A stretch of 64,000 nucleotides of DNA from Herbiconiux gentiana (GCF_024978135.1 NZ_JANTEZ010000004.1:62001-126000), one strand, 5' to 3'; counted from the first letter of the stretch, positions 46,912 through 55,888 are shown. Translations and numbers: made by a program. The notes: generated from the sequence alone by a model not told the origin.

Positions 46912-47682
46912 TTACGAACAGGTGCCGAGGGTGCGCAGGCTCTGCTCGTCGACCACGAAGTCGCGGGCCGACACGGTCGCGGTAGCTCCCCCGGAGGCGA
47001 TGTCGAGCGAGTCGACCGTGACACCCTGGGGCAGGTACTGCGCCACACAGACGGTGACGGGGTCGCCGGCCACTCCCTCGAGCAGGCCGCCGAGGTCGAG
47101 TGCGCTGTCGCCGCGGGTGAGCTCGGCGCCCTGCGGGGTGATCACCACGTCGGTTCCGGATGCGCTGACCTGCCCGGTCACGCGATAGCCGACGGTGAGC
47201 CCCAGCACGTCGACGCTGCCCTCGTACGACACGTCGCCGTCGCCGAGGGCGAGCGTCGCGTCGCCGGGCAGCGTGACCACCGCGTCGACCGCGGACTGGT
47301 CGAGCGAGACGGAGGCCCGGACATCGTCGACCGGCTTCGTCAGATCGGTCGGCACCCCGGTGGCGACGACGTGCGCGGCGATCGGGATGCCGCTGACCGA
47401 GAGGGCCGGGGCGTCGAGGGTGACCTCGCCGAGTCGCCCGGCCGCCACCTGCGTGAGGAAGGAGAACCCGGCGATCGACACGTCGACATCGCCGTCGACG
47501 TTCTCGGGCAGCTGCTGCTCGATCTGCGTCGCCGCCTCGTTCTCGGCGTAGGCGCGGAAGGCGACGTCGGCCACCACGACGAGCACGGCCAGCAGCACGA
47601 CGACGCCGACGAGCACCCAGGGCCAGCGTCGGCGGTGGCGAGGAGCGGGCGCGGGCTCGATGGGCAGCGTCTCGGTCGTCAT
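46912..47682 (-). CDS. membrane-anchored DUF2993 (LmeA-like) lipid-binding protein
   Basis: 256 residues: a short Pro/Arg-rich cytoplasmic start, one membrane helix (about 20-40), and an outside domain with the DUF2993 pattern of alternating strands (GFSFLTQVAAGRLGEVTLDAPAL). Mycobacterial LmeA of this family binds phosphoinositides and affects lipomannan elongation. Function here is inferred only from family. It lies between argS and lysA. A CAGGAT six bases before the ATG could be a variant -10 box. Confidence 0.85.
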   Translation of the reverse strand: MTTETLPIEPAPAPRHRRRWPWVLVGVVVLLAVLVVVADVAFRAYAENEAATQIEQQLPENVDGDVDVSIAGFSFLTQVAAGRLGEVTLDAPALSVSGIPIAAHVVATGVPTDLTKPVDDVRASVSLDQSAVDAVVTLPGDATLALGDGDVSYEGSVDVLGLTVGYRVTGQVSASGTDVVITPQGAELTRGDSALDLGGLLEGVAGDPVTVCVAQYLPQGVTVDSLDIASGGATATVSARDFVVDEQSLRTLGTCS

Positions 47683-47759
47683 GAGCCCATCCTGCCCGGT
47701 CTGCCGGGCGAACCGCCCGGTCTGCGAAGGCGAACCGCCCGATCCGTCGAGCGACCCGC

Positions 47760-49415
47760 CTACATCCGGTCGGGCGCCGAGACGCCGAGCAGCTCCAAGC
47801 CGTTGCGGATGACCTGGCCGGTCGCGTCGTTCAGCCAGAGGCGCGTGCCGTGGATCGGCGCGAGCTCCTCGTCGCCGAACGGCAGCACCCGGCAGGCGTC
47901 GTACCAGCGGTGATAGTAGCCGGCCAGCTCCTCGAGGTAGCGGGCGACGCGGTGCGGCTCGCGCAGCTCGGCTGCGTGGGCGACCACCCGCGGGAACTCC
48001 TGCAGCGCGCCGAGCAGCGCCGTCTCGGTGGGGTGCACGAGCAGCGCCGGCTCGAAGTCGGCGTGCGTGACTCCGGCGTCGGCCGCGTTGCGGGCGACCG
48101 AGCGGGTGCGGGCGTGCGCGTACTGCACGTAGAAGACGGGGTTGTCGTTCGTGCGCGAGCGCAGCTTCTCACCGTCGAGCGAGAGCGGGGAGTCGGCCGG
48201 GTAGCGGCCGAGCCAATACCGCAGCGCATCCGCCCCGAGCCAGTCGAGCAGGTCGTCGAGCTCGATGATGTTGCCGGCGCGCTTGGACAGCTTCGCGCCG
48301 TTCAGGTTCACCAGTTGGCCGATCAGCGCGGTGAGCGTGTCGGGGTCGTCGCCGGCGGCGGCCGCGAGGGCCTTCAGGCGGCCGACGTAGCCGTGGTGGT
48401 CGGCCCCGAGCAGGTAGATCTTCTCGCCGAAACCGCGGTCTTTCTTGCTGAGGTAGTAGGCCGCGTCGGCGGCGAAGTAGGTGACCACGCCGTTGCCGCG
48501 GGTGAGTACGCGGTCTTTGTCGTCGCCGAAGTCGGTGGTGCGCACCCAGACGGCGTCGTCGGCCTCGAAGACGTGCCCCTGGGCCCGCAGTCGCGCCTCG
48601 GCGTCGTCGATCGCGGTGCGGCCGGTCTGCGCATCCGGAGCATGCAGCGTGCGCTCGGAGAAGAACACGTCGAAGTGCACGTGGAAGTTCGTCAGCGACT
48701 GCTGGATCTCGGCGAGCTGGTACTCGTAGGCGAGGTCGCGGGCGATGGCGAGCGCCTCGTCGTCGGGCTTGTCGAGCAGGTCGGGCACGGCGGCCAGCAC
48801 GCGCTGGCCGAGCGTCTGGATGTAGGGGCCGGGGTAGCCCTTCTCGGGCGTCGGCAGGCCCTTGGCGGCGGCGAGCACCGAGAGGCCGAAGGTGTCCATC
48901 TGGCTGCCGGCGTCGTTGATGTAGTACTCGGTGGTGACGTCGGCCCCGGAGGCGCGGAGCACGCGCGCGATCGAGTCGCCGAGGGCGGCCCAGCGGGTGT
49001 GACCGATGTGCAGCGGGCCGGTGGGGTTCGCCGAGACGAACTCCATGTTGATGGTGTGGCCGGCGAGCACGGCGTTGTGGCCGAAGGAGTCACCGGCCTC
49101 GACGACCGTGCGCGCGATCTCGCCGGCGGCGGCCGCGTCGAGGGTGATGTTGATGAAGCCGGGGCCGGCGACGTCGACCGCCGAGACGCCGTCGATGCGC
49201 TGGATCAGGGGGGCCAGTTCGAGGGCGAACTCCCGCGGGTTGGTGCCGAGTCGCTTGGCGAGCTTCATCGCGATGTTCGAGGCCCAGTCGCCGTGGTCGC
49301 GGTTGCGCGGTCGCTCCACCGTGGTGTCGGACTCGGTGATCGTCACGTCGGGCACGGCGGCCAGACGGTCGCTCACGATGGCGAAGAGTGCGGCGGAGAG
49401 GGCTTCAGGAGTCAC
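47760..49415 (-). CDS. argS: arginyl-tRNA synthetase
   Basis: 551 residues, class I synthetase. ArgS N-terminal additional domain, HIGH motif in NPTGPLHIGHTRWAALGD, and a KMSKS-equivalent KLSKR in LNGAKLSKRAGN; then the all-helical DALR anticodon-binding domain with YVQYAHARTRSV. The GTG at 49415 stands eight bases after a TAAGAT box with no Shine-Dalgarno sequence. An upstream reading-frame extension shows no conserved sequence. Confidence 0.97.
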   Translation of the reverse strand: MTPEALSAALFAIVSDRLAAVPDVTITESDTTVERPRNRDHGDWASNIAMKLAKRLGTNPREFALELAPLIQRIDGVSAVDVAGPGFINITLDAAAAGEIARTVVEAGDSFGHNAVLAGHTINMEFVSANPTGPLHIGHTRWAALGDSIARVLRASGADVTTEYYINDAGSQMDTFGLSVLAAAKGLPTPEKGYPGPYIQTLGQRVLAAVPDLLDKPDDEALAIARDLAYEYQLAEIQQSLTNFHVHFDVFFSERTLHAPDAQTGRTAIDDAEARLRAQGHVFEADDAVWVRTTDFGDDKDRVLTRGNGVVTYFAADAAYYLSKKDRGFGEKIYLLGADHHGYVGRLKALAAAAGDDPDTLTALIGQLVNLNGAKLSKRAGNIIELDDLLDWLGADALRYWLGRYPADSPLSLDGEKLRSRTNDNPVFYVQYAHARTRSVARNAADAGVTHADFEPALLVHPTETALLGALQEFPRVVAHAAELREPHRVARYLEELAGYYHRWYDACRVLPFGDEELAPIHGTRLWLNDATGQVIRNGLELLGVSAPDRM

Positions 49416-49423
49416 GGCGTACG

Positions 49424-49429
49424 ATCTTA
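49424..49429 (-). promoter_or_regulatory. argS: -10 box TAAGAT, near-leaderless GTG start of argS
   Basis: TAAGAT on the minus strand lies eight bases before the GTG start at 49415. Confidence 0.45.
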
Positions 49430-49430
49430 C

Positions 49431-49465
49431 CGCCCGGGGCCGCCCGGGGCCGCCCGGCCCGCCCG
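49431..49465. repeat. 10-bp tandem repeat cgcccggggc upstream of argS
   Basis: Two perfect copies (49431-49450) and a degenerate third (cgcccggccc) followed by gcccg. Pure G/C DNA just upstream of the argS -10 box, in the region where a -35 element would be. Confidence 0.7.
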
Positions 49466-49486
49466 CAGCCGGTGGGCGACGGATGC

Positions 49487-50281
49487 TCAGCCGAGCTGCA
49501 CCAGGCGGTCGAGGTCGTCGTTCGGCAGCACGTCGACGACGGCCGAGACCTCGAGGCGATCGAGCCGGAGGTAGCCGCCGTGATTGGTGAGGAACGCCGT
49601 GTCGCTCGCGTCGCGGCCGGTCGCGATGCGCAGCAGCGAGTCGCGGGGCGCGAGGGTCGTCGCGTCGACCACGTGCCACTCGCCGTCGACGTGCGCCTCG
49701 GCGACCGCGTGGAAGTCCATCGGGTAGAGGCCGGGGGCGTAGACCGAGACCAGCCGGGCCGGCACGTTGAGGGCGCGCAGCAGCGCGATGACGAGGTGGG
49801 CGTAGTCGCGGCAGACGCCCTGGCGCAGCAGCAGCGTCTGCACGGCGCCGTCGGTGGGAGCGCTGGAGCCGGGCACGTAGCTGAGCTCCTCCCCCACCCA
49901 GGAGCTCACCGCGGTCAGCAGGTCCCGGCCGGCCAGCCCGCGGAACTCGGCCTGCGCGGTGGGCAGCAGGGTGTCGCTCTCGCAGTACCGGCTGGGGCGC
50001 AGGTAGCGGATGAGGTCGACCGTCTCGGTCGGGGCGGGCACCGAGCGACCCTCCGCCGTCGCCTCGTAGCGGGCCGAGAAGCTGCCGGGCTGCACGTCGA
50101 ACACGTGCAGGCGGGTGCCGTGCTGGTCGAGCACGGTCTCGAACTCGACCGGCTCGCCGTCGAGGCGGTACTCGATCACCTCGCGCGACAGCTCGGCGCC
50201 CTCCGCGGCGGCGATGGAGAAGACGACGGTGGTGGCGCGGTCGATCGTGGCGTCGATCGCGGCGGTGACGGAGCGCTGCAT
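49487..50281 (-). CDS. transglutaminase-like (papain-fold) protein
   Basis: 264 residues. The triad is visible: Cys in QGVCRDYAHLVIALLRAL, His in MDFHAVAEAHVDGEW, and Asp in HVVDATT. The N-terminal ~110 residues form the beta-rich bacterial transglutaminase-like N region. No signal peptide or membrane segment. Proteins of this type are usually predicted proteases or amide-modifying enzymes; the substrate is unknown. The ATG at 50281 has GGGAGG eight bases upstream. Confidence 0.88.
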   Translation of the reverse strand: MQRSVTAAIDATIDRATTVVFSIAAAEGAELSREVIEYRLDGEPVEFETVLDQHGTRLHVFDVQPGSFSARYEATAEGRSVPAPTETVDLIRYLRPSRYCESDTLLPTAQAEFRGLAGRDLLTAVSSWVGEELSYVPGSSAPTDGAVQTLLLRQGVCRDYAHLVIALLRALNVPARLVSVYAPGLYPMDFHAVAEAHVDGEWHVVDATTLAPRDSLLRIATGRDASDTAFLTNHGGYLRLDRLEVSAVVDVLPNDDLDRLVQLG

Positions 50282-50348
50282 GCGTCGTTCCTCCCGGGTC
50301 GGTGGGGCGTGGCGGTGGGGCGTGGCGGAGATCGCGGCCATCGCCTGC

Positions 50349-50354
50349 TAATCT
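50349..50354 (+). promoter_or_regulatory. -10 box TAATCT ahead of tRNA-Arg
   Basis: TAATCT lies 16 bases before the first base of the tRNA. No matching -35 was seen. Confidence 0.4.
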
Positions 50355-50369
50355 GTTCAGGCACCCCGG

Positions 50370-50445
50370 GCCCCCATAGCTCAGGGGATAGAGCGTCTGC
50401 CTCCGGAGCAGAAGGCCGTAGGTTCAAATCCTACTGGGGGCACCA
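50370..50445 (+). tRNA. tRNA-Arg (anticodon CCG)
   Basis: A complete cloverleaf: acceptor GCCCCCA pairing with TGGGGGC, D arm gctc-aggggata-gagc, anticodon stem TCTGC/GCAGA with loop CTCCGGA (anticodon CCG, reading CGG), T arm GTAGG-TTCAAAT-CCTAC. Discriminator A at 50442 and an encoded CCA at 50443-50445. It stands alone between the transglutaminase-like and NlpC/P60 genes. Confidence 0.97.
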
Positions 50446-50470
50446 TCACCCGCAGCACGGCTGCGTCGGC

Positions 50471-51805
50471 CTAGACGAGGCGCACGAAGTAGTAGCTGCC
50501 CCAGAGTCCGGTGGCGTGCGTGACGTAGCGGCCCCAGTCGGGCGAGTGGATGACGCCGCCCTGGCCGTCGTAGATGCCGATGTGCGCCCCGGGCCACACG
50601 ACGAGGTCGCCGGCCTGCGCATCCTGAGCCGAGACCCGCACGCCCATGGCGGCCTGGTTGCTCACCATGCGGGGCAGCGAGATGCCGAACTGGCCGTAGA
50701 CGTACTGGGTGAGCCCGTCGCAGCCGAAGGAGTCGTTGGGGTCGGCGCCCCAGCCGTAGGGCACCACGCCGACGAACTGCTCGGCGTAGGCGACCACGGC
50801 GGCACCGCTGTAGGACTGCGCGGGCGGGCTGACGACGATGCCGCCGCCTCCCCCGCCGCCGCCGCCGGACGACCCGCCGCCCCCGGACGAACCGCCGTCG
50901 TCGGAGCCGCCGCCCGACGAGCCGCCGGCGCCGCCGCCGCCGCCACCACCGTTCTGGGCGGCCTCCTCCGCGGCCTGCCGGGCCGCCTCCTCGGCGGCCG
51001 CGGCGGCGGCTGCCGCCTGCTCCTCGGCGATGCGGCGCTGGCGCTCGGCCTCGACACCCGCGGTGTACTGGGCCTCGGTGACGTCGGCCGCGTTCTTCAG
51101 CACCTGCACCTGCACCGTGAGCTCGGCCTGGTGCGCCTCCTGCTCGAGCAGGGCCGACTGCACCGCCTTCTGCGCGTCGACCGCCGACTGCAGCGAGACC
51201 TTCGCCGCGTCGGCGAGCTTCTGCAGCTCCGCCTCGGCGACCTCCGCCTGCTCGGTGAGCGACGTCGCCGTGTTCTGGTCCTGCTTGGCCGCGGTGAACA
51301 CCTGCTGCGAGGTCTCGGAGAGCTTGGACATCGTGCCGAGCTGGTACAGCAGGTCGTCGCTGCCCGAGCCCGAGACCATCAGCTGCGAGGTGAGGTCGTT
51401 GCCGGCGCTCCGGGCGAACTGCGCGGCGAGGCCGGCGGCGCGCTTCTTCGACGCCTCGGCGTCGGCCGCGGCCTGGTCGGCCTGGGCCTTCAAGGTCTGG
51501 GCGGCGCGGGTCTGGGCGGCGAGGGCATCCTGAGCGGCCTTGTCGGCGACCCAGGCCTCGGCGGCGGCGGCCTTGGCCTGGTCGACCTGGGTCTGCAGCC
51601 CCGCGATCAGACCCTCGAGTTCGGCGACCTTCGACTGCGTGGCGCTCTGGCTGGCGCGGGCGGCGACCACGTCGTTCCACGAGGGGTAGTCGGTGGCGGA
51701 GGCCGGCGAGGCGATGAGGACGCTCGCGCAGATCGCGGCGGCGGTCGCCAGGGCGGCGACGGCGGACGCGCGGCGGCGTCGGGCGGGCGTGGTGTCGAGC
51801 GGCAT
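50471..51805 (-). CDS. secreted NlpC/P60 peptidoglycan endopeptidase with coiled-coil N-terminus
   Basis: 444 residues. A Sec signal peptide (RRRR then a hydrophobic core, cleavage near ASA at about 38) is followed by a long Ala/Gln/Lys-rich coiled coil (~45-275), a Gly/Ser linker (~290-325) and an NlpC/P60 domain. Catalytic residues: Cys in FGCDGLTQYVYG (~360) and His in GAHIGIYDG. It is expected to cut stem peptides in the cell wall, with the coiled coil gating activity or binding a partner, as in RipA/RipC-type hydrolases. Two copies of a 20-bp repeat lie 50-105 bases before the ATG. Confidence 0.92.
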   Translation of the reverse strand: MPLDTTPARRRRASAVAALATAAAICASVLIASPASATDYPSWNDVVAARASQSATQSKVAELEGLIAGLQTQVDQAKAAAAEAWVADKAAQDALAAQTRAAQTLKAQADQAAADAEASKKRAAGLAAQFARSAGNDLTSQLMVSGSGSDDLLYQLGTMSKLSETSQQVFTAAKQDQNTATSLTEQAEVAEAELQKLADAAKVSLQSAVDAQKAVQSALLEQEAHQAELTVQVQVLKNAADVTEAQYTAGVEAERQRRIAEEQAAAAAAAAEEAARQAAEEAAQNGGGGGGGAGGSSGGGSDDGGSSGGGGSSGGGGGGGGGIVVSPPAQSYSGAAVVAYAEQFVGVVPYGWGADPNDSFGCDGLTQYVYGQFGISLPRMVSNQAAMGVRVSAQDAQAGDLVVWPGAHIGIYDGQGGVIHSPDWGRYVTHATGLWGSYYFVRLV

Positions 51806-51854
51806 CGTGGAGACCTCTGATGATCGGGTGACGCATCGATGGAGGAGACCTCAT

Positions 51855-51910
51855 CGGTCACTCCAGTAACACGCGCAACATCAAGAACTTCGGTCACTCT
51901 AGCAACACGC
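51855..51910. promoter_or_regulatory. two 20-bp direct repeats upstream of the NlpC/P60 gene, likely operator
   Basis: cggtcactccagtaacacgc at 51855-51874 and cggtcactctagcaacacgc at 51891-51910: 18 of 20 bases match and the copies are 36 bases apart. Each copy contains two half-sites of the type GTnAC or GCnAC spaced by four bases, a 9-base period like that of winged-helix response-regulator sites. A TAGAGT on the minus strand inside copy 2 could be a -10 box. Confidence 0.55.
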
Positions 51911-51958
51911 CGTCGCCAATGACACCCCGGGGCCGGGGTCGGGCGTAGGGTGCGGCGC

Positions 51959-52714
51959 TCAGGCCGCGACGGCGACGGCGCGCGCGGGCTCGGTGACGAC
52001 CGCCAGCAGGGCCCCGAACTGGCCGTCGACGGCGCCCGGGTCCTCCGGGTGCCACTGCACGCCGAGCACCGGCGCGTCGCGGTGGGCGATCGCCTCGACG
52101 AGTCCGTCGTCGGCGACGGCGACGACCTCGAGTCCGCTGCCCAGCCGGGCCACGGCCTGGTGGTGGGCGCTCTGGGTCGACACGACACGGCCGAGCCGGC
52201 CGATCAGCGATCCGGCGATCGCCGTGCCGGCGGTCAGCTGCACGTCATGGGTCGACATCACGCGCTCGATCGGCTCGCCGTCGCGACGGTGGGCGGAACC
52301 CTCCCCCAGGTCCTGGAGGAGCGTGCCGCCGAGCGCGACGTTGATGATCTGATGACCCCGGCAGATGCCCAGGAGCGGCGTTCCGCGGTCGACGGCGCGA
52401 CGCGCGAGCAGGATCTGCGCCTCGTCGGCGCGCTCGGCGTGCCGACCCTCGGCGCGGTAGCCGCGGGCGGCGCCGTAGTACTCCGGGGCGATGTCCTCGC
52501 CGCCGAGGAGCACCACCGCGTCGGCGGCGTCGGTGCGCGCGAGGGTCTCCCCGACCGGCACGTCCTCCGCCGCGACCACGTCCACGGTCCAGCCTGCCGC
52601 CTGCGACACCGCGACCGCGCGACGCATCAGCATCGTCGAGTACGCGTGGTACTCCGGCGCGTGCGGCCGGTGGGCCGTCACGGTGACGATGCTGAGGCGG
52701 CGGTCGGTGGTCAT
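51959..52714 (-). CDS. class I glutamine amidotransferase-like hydrolase (peptidase C26, PuuD-like)
   Basis: 251 residues. Nucleophile in LLGICRGHQIIN; His-Glu in VQWHPE; VLLGGEDIAPEYY and QSAHHQAV are typical of gamma-glutamyl-GABA hydrolases and related C26 proteins. Expected to hydrolyse a gamma-glutamyl amide bond; the true substrate is unknown. No putrescine-pathway genes are nearby. The ATG at 52714 is six bases after a CAGGAT, a variant of the leaderless -10 pattern. Confidence 0.88.
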   Translation of the reverse strand: MTTDRRLSIVTVTAHRPHAPEYHAYSTMLMRRAVAVSQAAGWTVDVVAAEDVPVGETLARTDAADAVVLLGGEDIAPEYYGAARGYRAEGRHAERADEAQILLARRAVDRGTPLLGICRGHQIINVALGGTLLQDLGEGSAHRRDGEPIERVMSTHDVQLTAGTAIAGSLIGRLGRVVSTQSAHHQAVARLGSGLEVVAVADDGLVEAIAHRDAPVLGVQWHPEDPGAVDGQFGALLAVVTEPARAVAVAA

Positions 52715-52834
52715 GCGTCCATCCTGTCGAGCGGGGGCGGGCCATGCATCCGCTCGTGTCACGCGGCGCAACACAGGGGATTCGGCGCCGGCGACGGATG
52801 CGACGGGTTCCTGGCGGCGGAGGCGGCTCCCTCC

Positions 52835-52840
52835 TAGACT
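52835..52840 (+). promoter_or_regulatory. -10 box TAGACT for the TPM-domain gene
   Basis: TAGACT is followed by seven bases and the ATG at 52848. A CAGG between them is too close to the start for a standard ribosome binding site. Confidence 0.45.
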
Positions 52841-52847
52841 TCAGGCA

Positions 52848-55001
52848 ATGAGACAGACCCGCCCGGCCCGCCACGACGCGCGCCCGCCGCACCGCCACCC
52901 TGGTCATCTCGGGCGTGCACGGGTGGGCGCGGCCCTCGCCGCGATCGCCCTGGCCGCACTCGTGCTGGTCGGGCCCGCCCAGTCGGCCCTCGCCGGCGAC
53001 CCGGTGTCGCTCGACGGCCGCTACGTCGTCGACGAGGCCGGGGTGCTCGGCGGCTCGACCGCCGAGGTGCAGGACGCCATCGACACGCTCGCCACCGAGC
53101 AGGGCGTCAACCTCTTCGTGGTCTACACCGAACGCTTCGAGAACCCCGCCGACCGCCAGCAATGGGCCACCGAGACCGCCCAGCTGAACCAGCTCGGCAC
53201 GAACGACGTGCTGCTCGCCGTGGCCGTCGACGACCGGCTCTACCAGCTCTCGGTCGACGCCGGTTTCCCGCTCGACGACCAGCAGCTGCAGAGCATCGAG
53301 ACCGACGACATCGTTCCGCAGCTGAGGAACGAGGACTGGGCGGGTGCCGCCGTCGCGGCCGCGCAGGGGCTGGACGGAGCTCTCGGGGGCAGCGGCGGTT
53401 CGGGCTCCTCCTCCGGCAGCGGCGCGGGCGGCGGCGGCGGCCTGTTCGGCGGCCTCGTCTGGGTCGTCGCGATCCTCGTGGTCCTGCTCGTGGGCGCCGT
53501 CGTGATCGCCCTCGTGCTGCGCCGGCGCCGCACGCTCGACAAGGCCGTCACCGCCCAGGTGCAGGCGGCAGGCCCCAGCCAGAAGGAGCTCGACCAGAAG
53601 GTCGGCGCCCTGCTGGTCGAGCTCGACGACGCCGTCACCTCCAGCACCGAGGAGCTCGGCTTCGCCGTGGCGCAGTTCGGCGCCGAGACCACCGCGCCCT
53701 TCCAGACCGCCCTGACCGAGGTGAAGACCGAGCTGTCCCGCGCCTTCACCATCAAGCAGAAGCTCGACGACGCCGTGCCCGACACCGCCGTAGAGCGCCG
53801 GGCCTGGTCGCTCGAGATCATCGACATCTGCGAGAAGGCGGATGCCCGGCTCGACTCCCAGGCCGCCGCCTTCGACGCCCTGCGCGACGTCGAGCGCGAC
53901 CCCGCTCCGGCCCTCGCCGAGGCGCGCACCGAGCTCGCCGACTCCGAGACCGCGGCCCCCGAGGTGCGGGAGCGCCTCGCCACCCTGGCGCAGAGCTACG
54001 ACCCCGCCGCGCTCGGCACCGTGGAGGGCAGCGCCGAGCAGATCGAGAAGCTCCGGCAGTTCGCCACCGCCCAGCTCGGCGAGGCCGAGCAGGCGATCGC
54101 CGCCGGCCGTTCGGGTGAGGCGGCGGTGCAGATCCGCGCGGCGCGTCAGGCGTCGACCCAGGTGCGCACTCTCGCCCTCGCCGTGCTGACACTCGAGAAG
54201 AACCTGCGCGAGGCCTCCGCGGGTCTCGCGGCCGCGGTCGCCGACGCCGAGTCCGACGTCGCGGCCGCCGCGCAGCTCGAGGCGAGCCGGCCGGGCACCG
54301 GGATCGCCGGGCTCGTCGCGGCCGTCACCGTGGAGCTCGAGCGGGCACGCACCGCCGGGGCCCGCGACCCCCTCAACGCCCGGCAGGCCCTGGAGCGTGC
54401 CGACGCGCCGCTGGATCAGGCCCTGGCCGCCGACCGCACCGAGCGCGAGCGTCAGTCGCGCATCCTGGCCCAGCGGGATCGGGCGATCAGCTCGGCCGAG
54501 AGCCAGGTCGCGTCGACCCAGCAGTTCCTCGAGACCCGCCGCGGCGCCGTCGGGCCGGATGCGCGCACCCGCCTCTCGGAGGCCCAGCGCCACCTGGACC
54601 AGGCCCACGCCCTGGCGACCACCGACCCCGAGGGCTCGTTGCGCGAGGCGACCTCGGCCTCCGAGCTCGCCACCCGCGCCGCGGCGTCGGCCCAGCAGGA
54701 CGTCTCGTGGGCGCAGTCGGGCCAGGGCAGCTGGGGCACGGGGGGCAGCTGGACCTCGAGCGGGAGCCGGCAGAGCGGCGGCGGAGACGACTTCGGCGGG
54801 GCACTGCTCGGCGGCATCATCGGCAGCATGCTCGGCGGGGGCGGCGGCGGACGCTCGTCGTACCGCGGAGGCTTCGGCGGCGGCTCGTCACGCGGCGGCG
54901 GGTTCGGCGGCTTCGGCGGCGGGGGCGGAGGCGGCAGCCGTCGCTCGAGCGGCGGCAGCTTCGGCGGCGGAGGCCGGCGCGGCGGGGGCGGCCGCTTCTA
55001 G
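52848..55001 (+). CDS. TPM-domain membrane protein with long coiled coil and Gly-rich tail
   Basis: 717 residues. Signal or anchor helix (~27-49), TPM domain (Psb32/MOLO1-like, ~50-190: RYVVDEAGVLG, LFVVYTERFENP, DVLLAVAVDDRLYQLSVDAGFPL), Gly/Ser linker, a second membrane helix (~200-224) followed by RRRR, a cytoplasmic Ala/Glu/Gln-rich helical region of ~400 residues, and a C-terminal ~80 residues of Gly/Ser/Arg/Phe repeats. TPM domains face the outside; the helical part would be inside. pspA follows after 100 bases, so a shared role in membrane stress or cell-envelope repair is likely but inferred. Confidence 0.9.
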   Translation: MRQTRPARHDARPPHRHPGHLGRARVGAALAAIALAALVLVGPAQSALAGDPVSLDGRYVVDEAGVLGGSTAEVQDAIDTLATEQGVNLFVVYTERFENPADRQQWATETAQLNQLGTNDVLLAVAVDDRLYQLSVDAGFPLDDQQLQSIETDDIVPQLRNEDWAGAAVAAAQGLDGALGGSGGSGSSSGSGAGGGGGLFGGLVWVVAILVVLLVGAVVIALVLRRRRTLDKAVTAQVQAAGPSQKELDQKVGALLVELDDAVTSSTEELGFAVAQFGAETTAPFQTALTEVKTELSRAFTIKQKLDDAVPDTAVERRAWSLEIIDICEKADARLDSQAAAFDALRDVERDPAPALAEARTELADSETAAPEVRERLATLAQSYDPAALGTVEGSAEQIEKLRQFATAQLGEAEQAIAAGRSGEAAVQIRAARQASTQVRTLALAVLTLEKNLREASAGLAAAVADAESDVAAAAQLEASRPGTGIAGLVAAVTVELERARTAGARDPLNARQALERADAPLDQALAADRTERERQSRILAQRDRAISSAESQVASTQQFLETRRGAVGPDARTRLSEAQRHLDQAHALATTDPEGSLREATSASELATRAAASAQQDVSWAQSGQGSWGTGGSWTSSGSRQSGGGDDFGGALLGGIIGSMLGGGGGGRSSYRGGFGGGSSRGGGFGGFGGGGGGGSRRSSGGSFGGGGRRGGGGRF

Positions 55002-55101
55002 CCCCGGCCCACGACGACCGCATCGGGACCACGACCCCACGGGCCCACGACCAGACTCAGCAGTACCCACAATCCATCGGCACCATCATGAAGGAGACAG
55101 G

Positions 55102-55848
55102 ATGTCCAAGCAGTCCATTTTCGGTCGCATCGCGCAGCTCGCGAAGGCGAACATCAACGCGCTGATCGATCAGGCCGAAGACCCCCAGCTCATGCTCGAC
55201 CAGCTCGTGCGCGACTACACCACGAACATCGCCGACGCCGAGAGCGCCATCGCGCAGACCATCGGCAACCTGCGCCTGCTCGAGGACGACCACCGCGAGG
55301 ACGTCGCGGCCGCCTCCGACTGGGGTCGCAAGGCCCTCGCCGCGAGCCAGAAGGCCGACGAGTTCCGCTCGGCGGGCAACACGGTCGACGCCGACAAGTT
55401 CGACGCCCTCGCCAAGGTCGCGCTGACCCGTCAGCTGCAGTCCGAGAACGAGGCGAAGGACGCCGAGCCCTCGATCGCCAGCCAGACCGAGTCGGTCGAG
55501 AAGCTGAAGTCGGGCCTCGCCGCGATGAAGGAGAAGCTGAACCAGCTGAAGTCCAAGCGCGACAACCTCGTGGCCCGCGCCAAGACCGCCGAGGCGCAGA
55601 GCCAGGTGCAGAACGCGCTGAAGAACATCGACGTGCTCGACCCCACCTCCGACCTCGGCCGCTTCGAGGAGAAGATCCGCCGCGAGGAGGCCCGCGTGCG
55701 CGGCCAGGAGGAGCTCAACGCCTCCAGCGTCGACTCCCAGTTCGAGAGCCTCGAGGACCTCGGCGAGCTGACCGAGGTCGAGGCGCGGCTCGCCGCGCTG
55801 AAGGCCGGCTCGGGCAGCTCCACCCCCGCCGTCACGAGCGGCGAGTAG
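55102..55848 (+). CDS. pspA: PspA/IM30 family phage-shock protein
   Basis: 248 residues, almost wholly helical: an N-terminal amphipathic helix (MSKQSIFGRIAQLAKANINALID), then long coiled-coil helices as in ESCRT-III-like PspA/Vipp1 proteins. It binds damaged membranes and supports the proton-motive force. The ATG at 55102 is set by AAGGAGACAGG. It follows the TPM-domain gene, and the two probably act together at the membrane. Confidence 0.94.
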   Translation: MSKQSIFGRIAQLAKANINALIDQAEDPQLMLDQLVRDYTTNIADAESAIAQTIGNLRLLEDDHREDVAAASDWGRKALAASQKADEFRSAGNTVDADKFDALAKVALTRQLQSENEAKDAEPSIASQTESVEKLKSGLAAMKEKLNQLKSKRDNLVARAKTAEAQSQVQNALKNIDVLDPTSDLGRFEEKIRREEARVRGQEELNASSVDSQFESLEDLGELTEVEARLAALKAGSGSSTPAVTSGE

Positions 55849-55888
55849 GCCCGGCGATCGCGATGGGCGGGCAGCGGGGGCGGGCACG

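Noticed and set aside
50370-50445. tRNA-Arg as an integration site for a mobile element
   Set aside because: I could not find a second copy of the tRNA 3' end in the window, and the neighbours look like ordinary chromosomal genes with no integrase.
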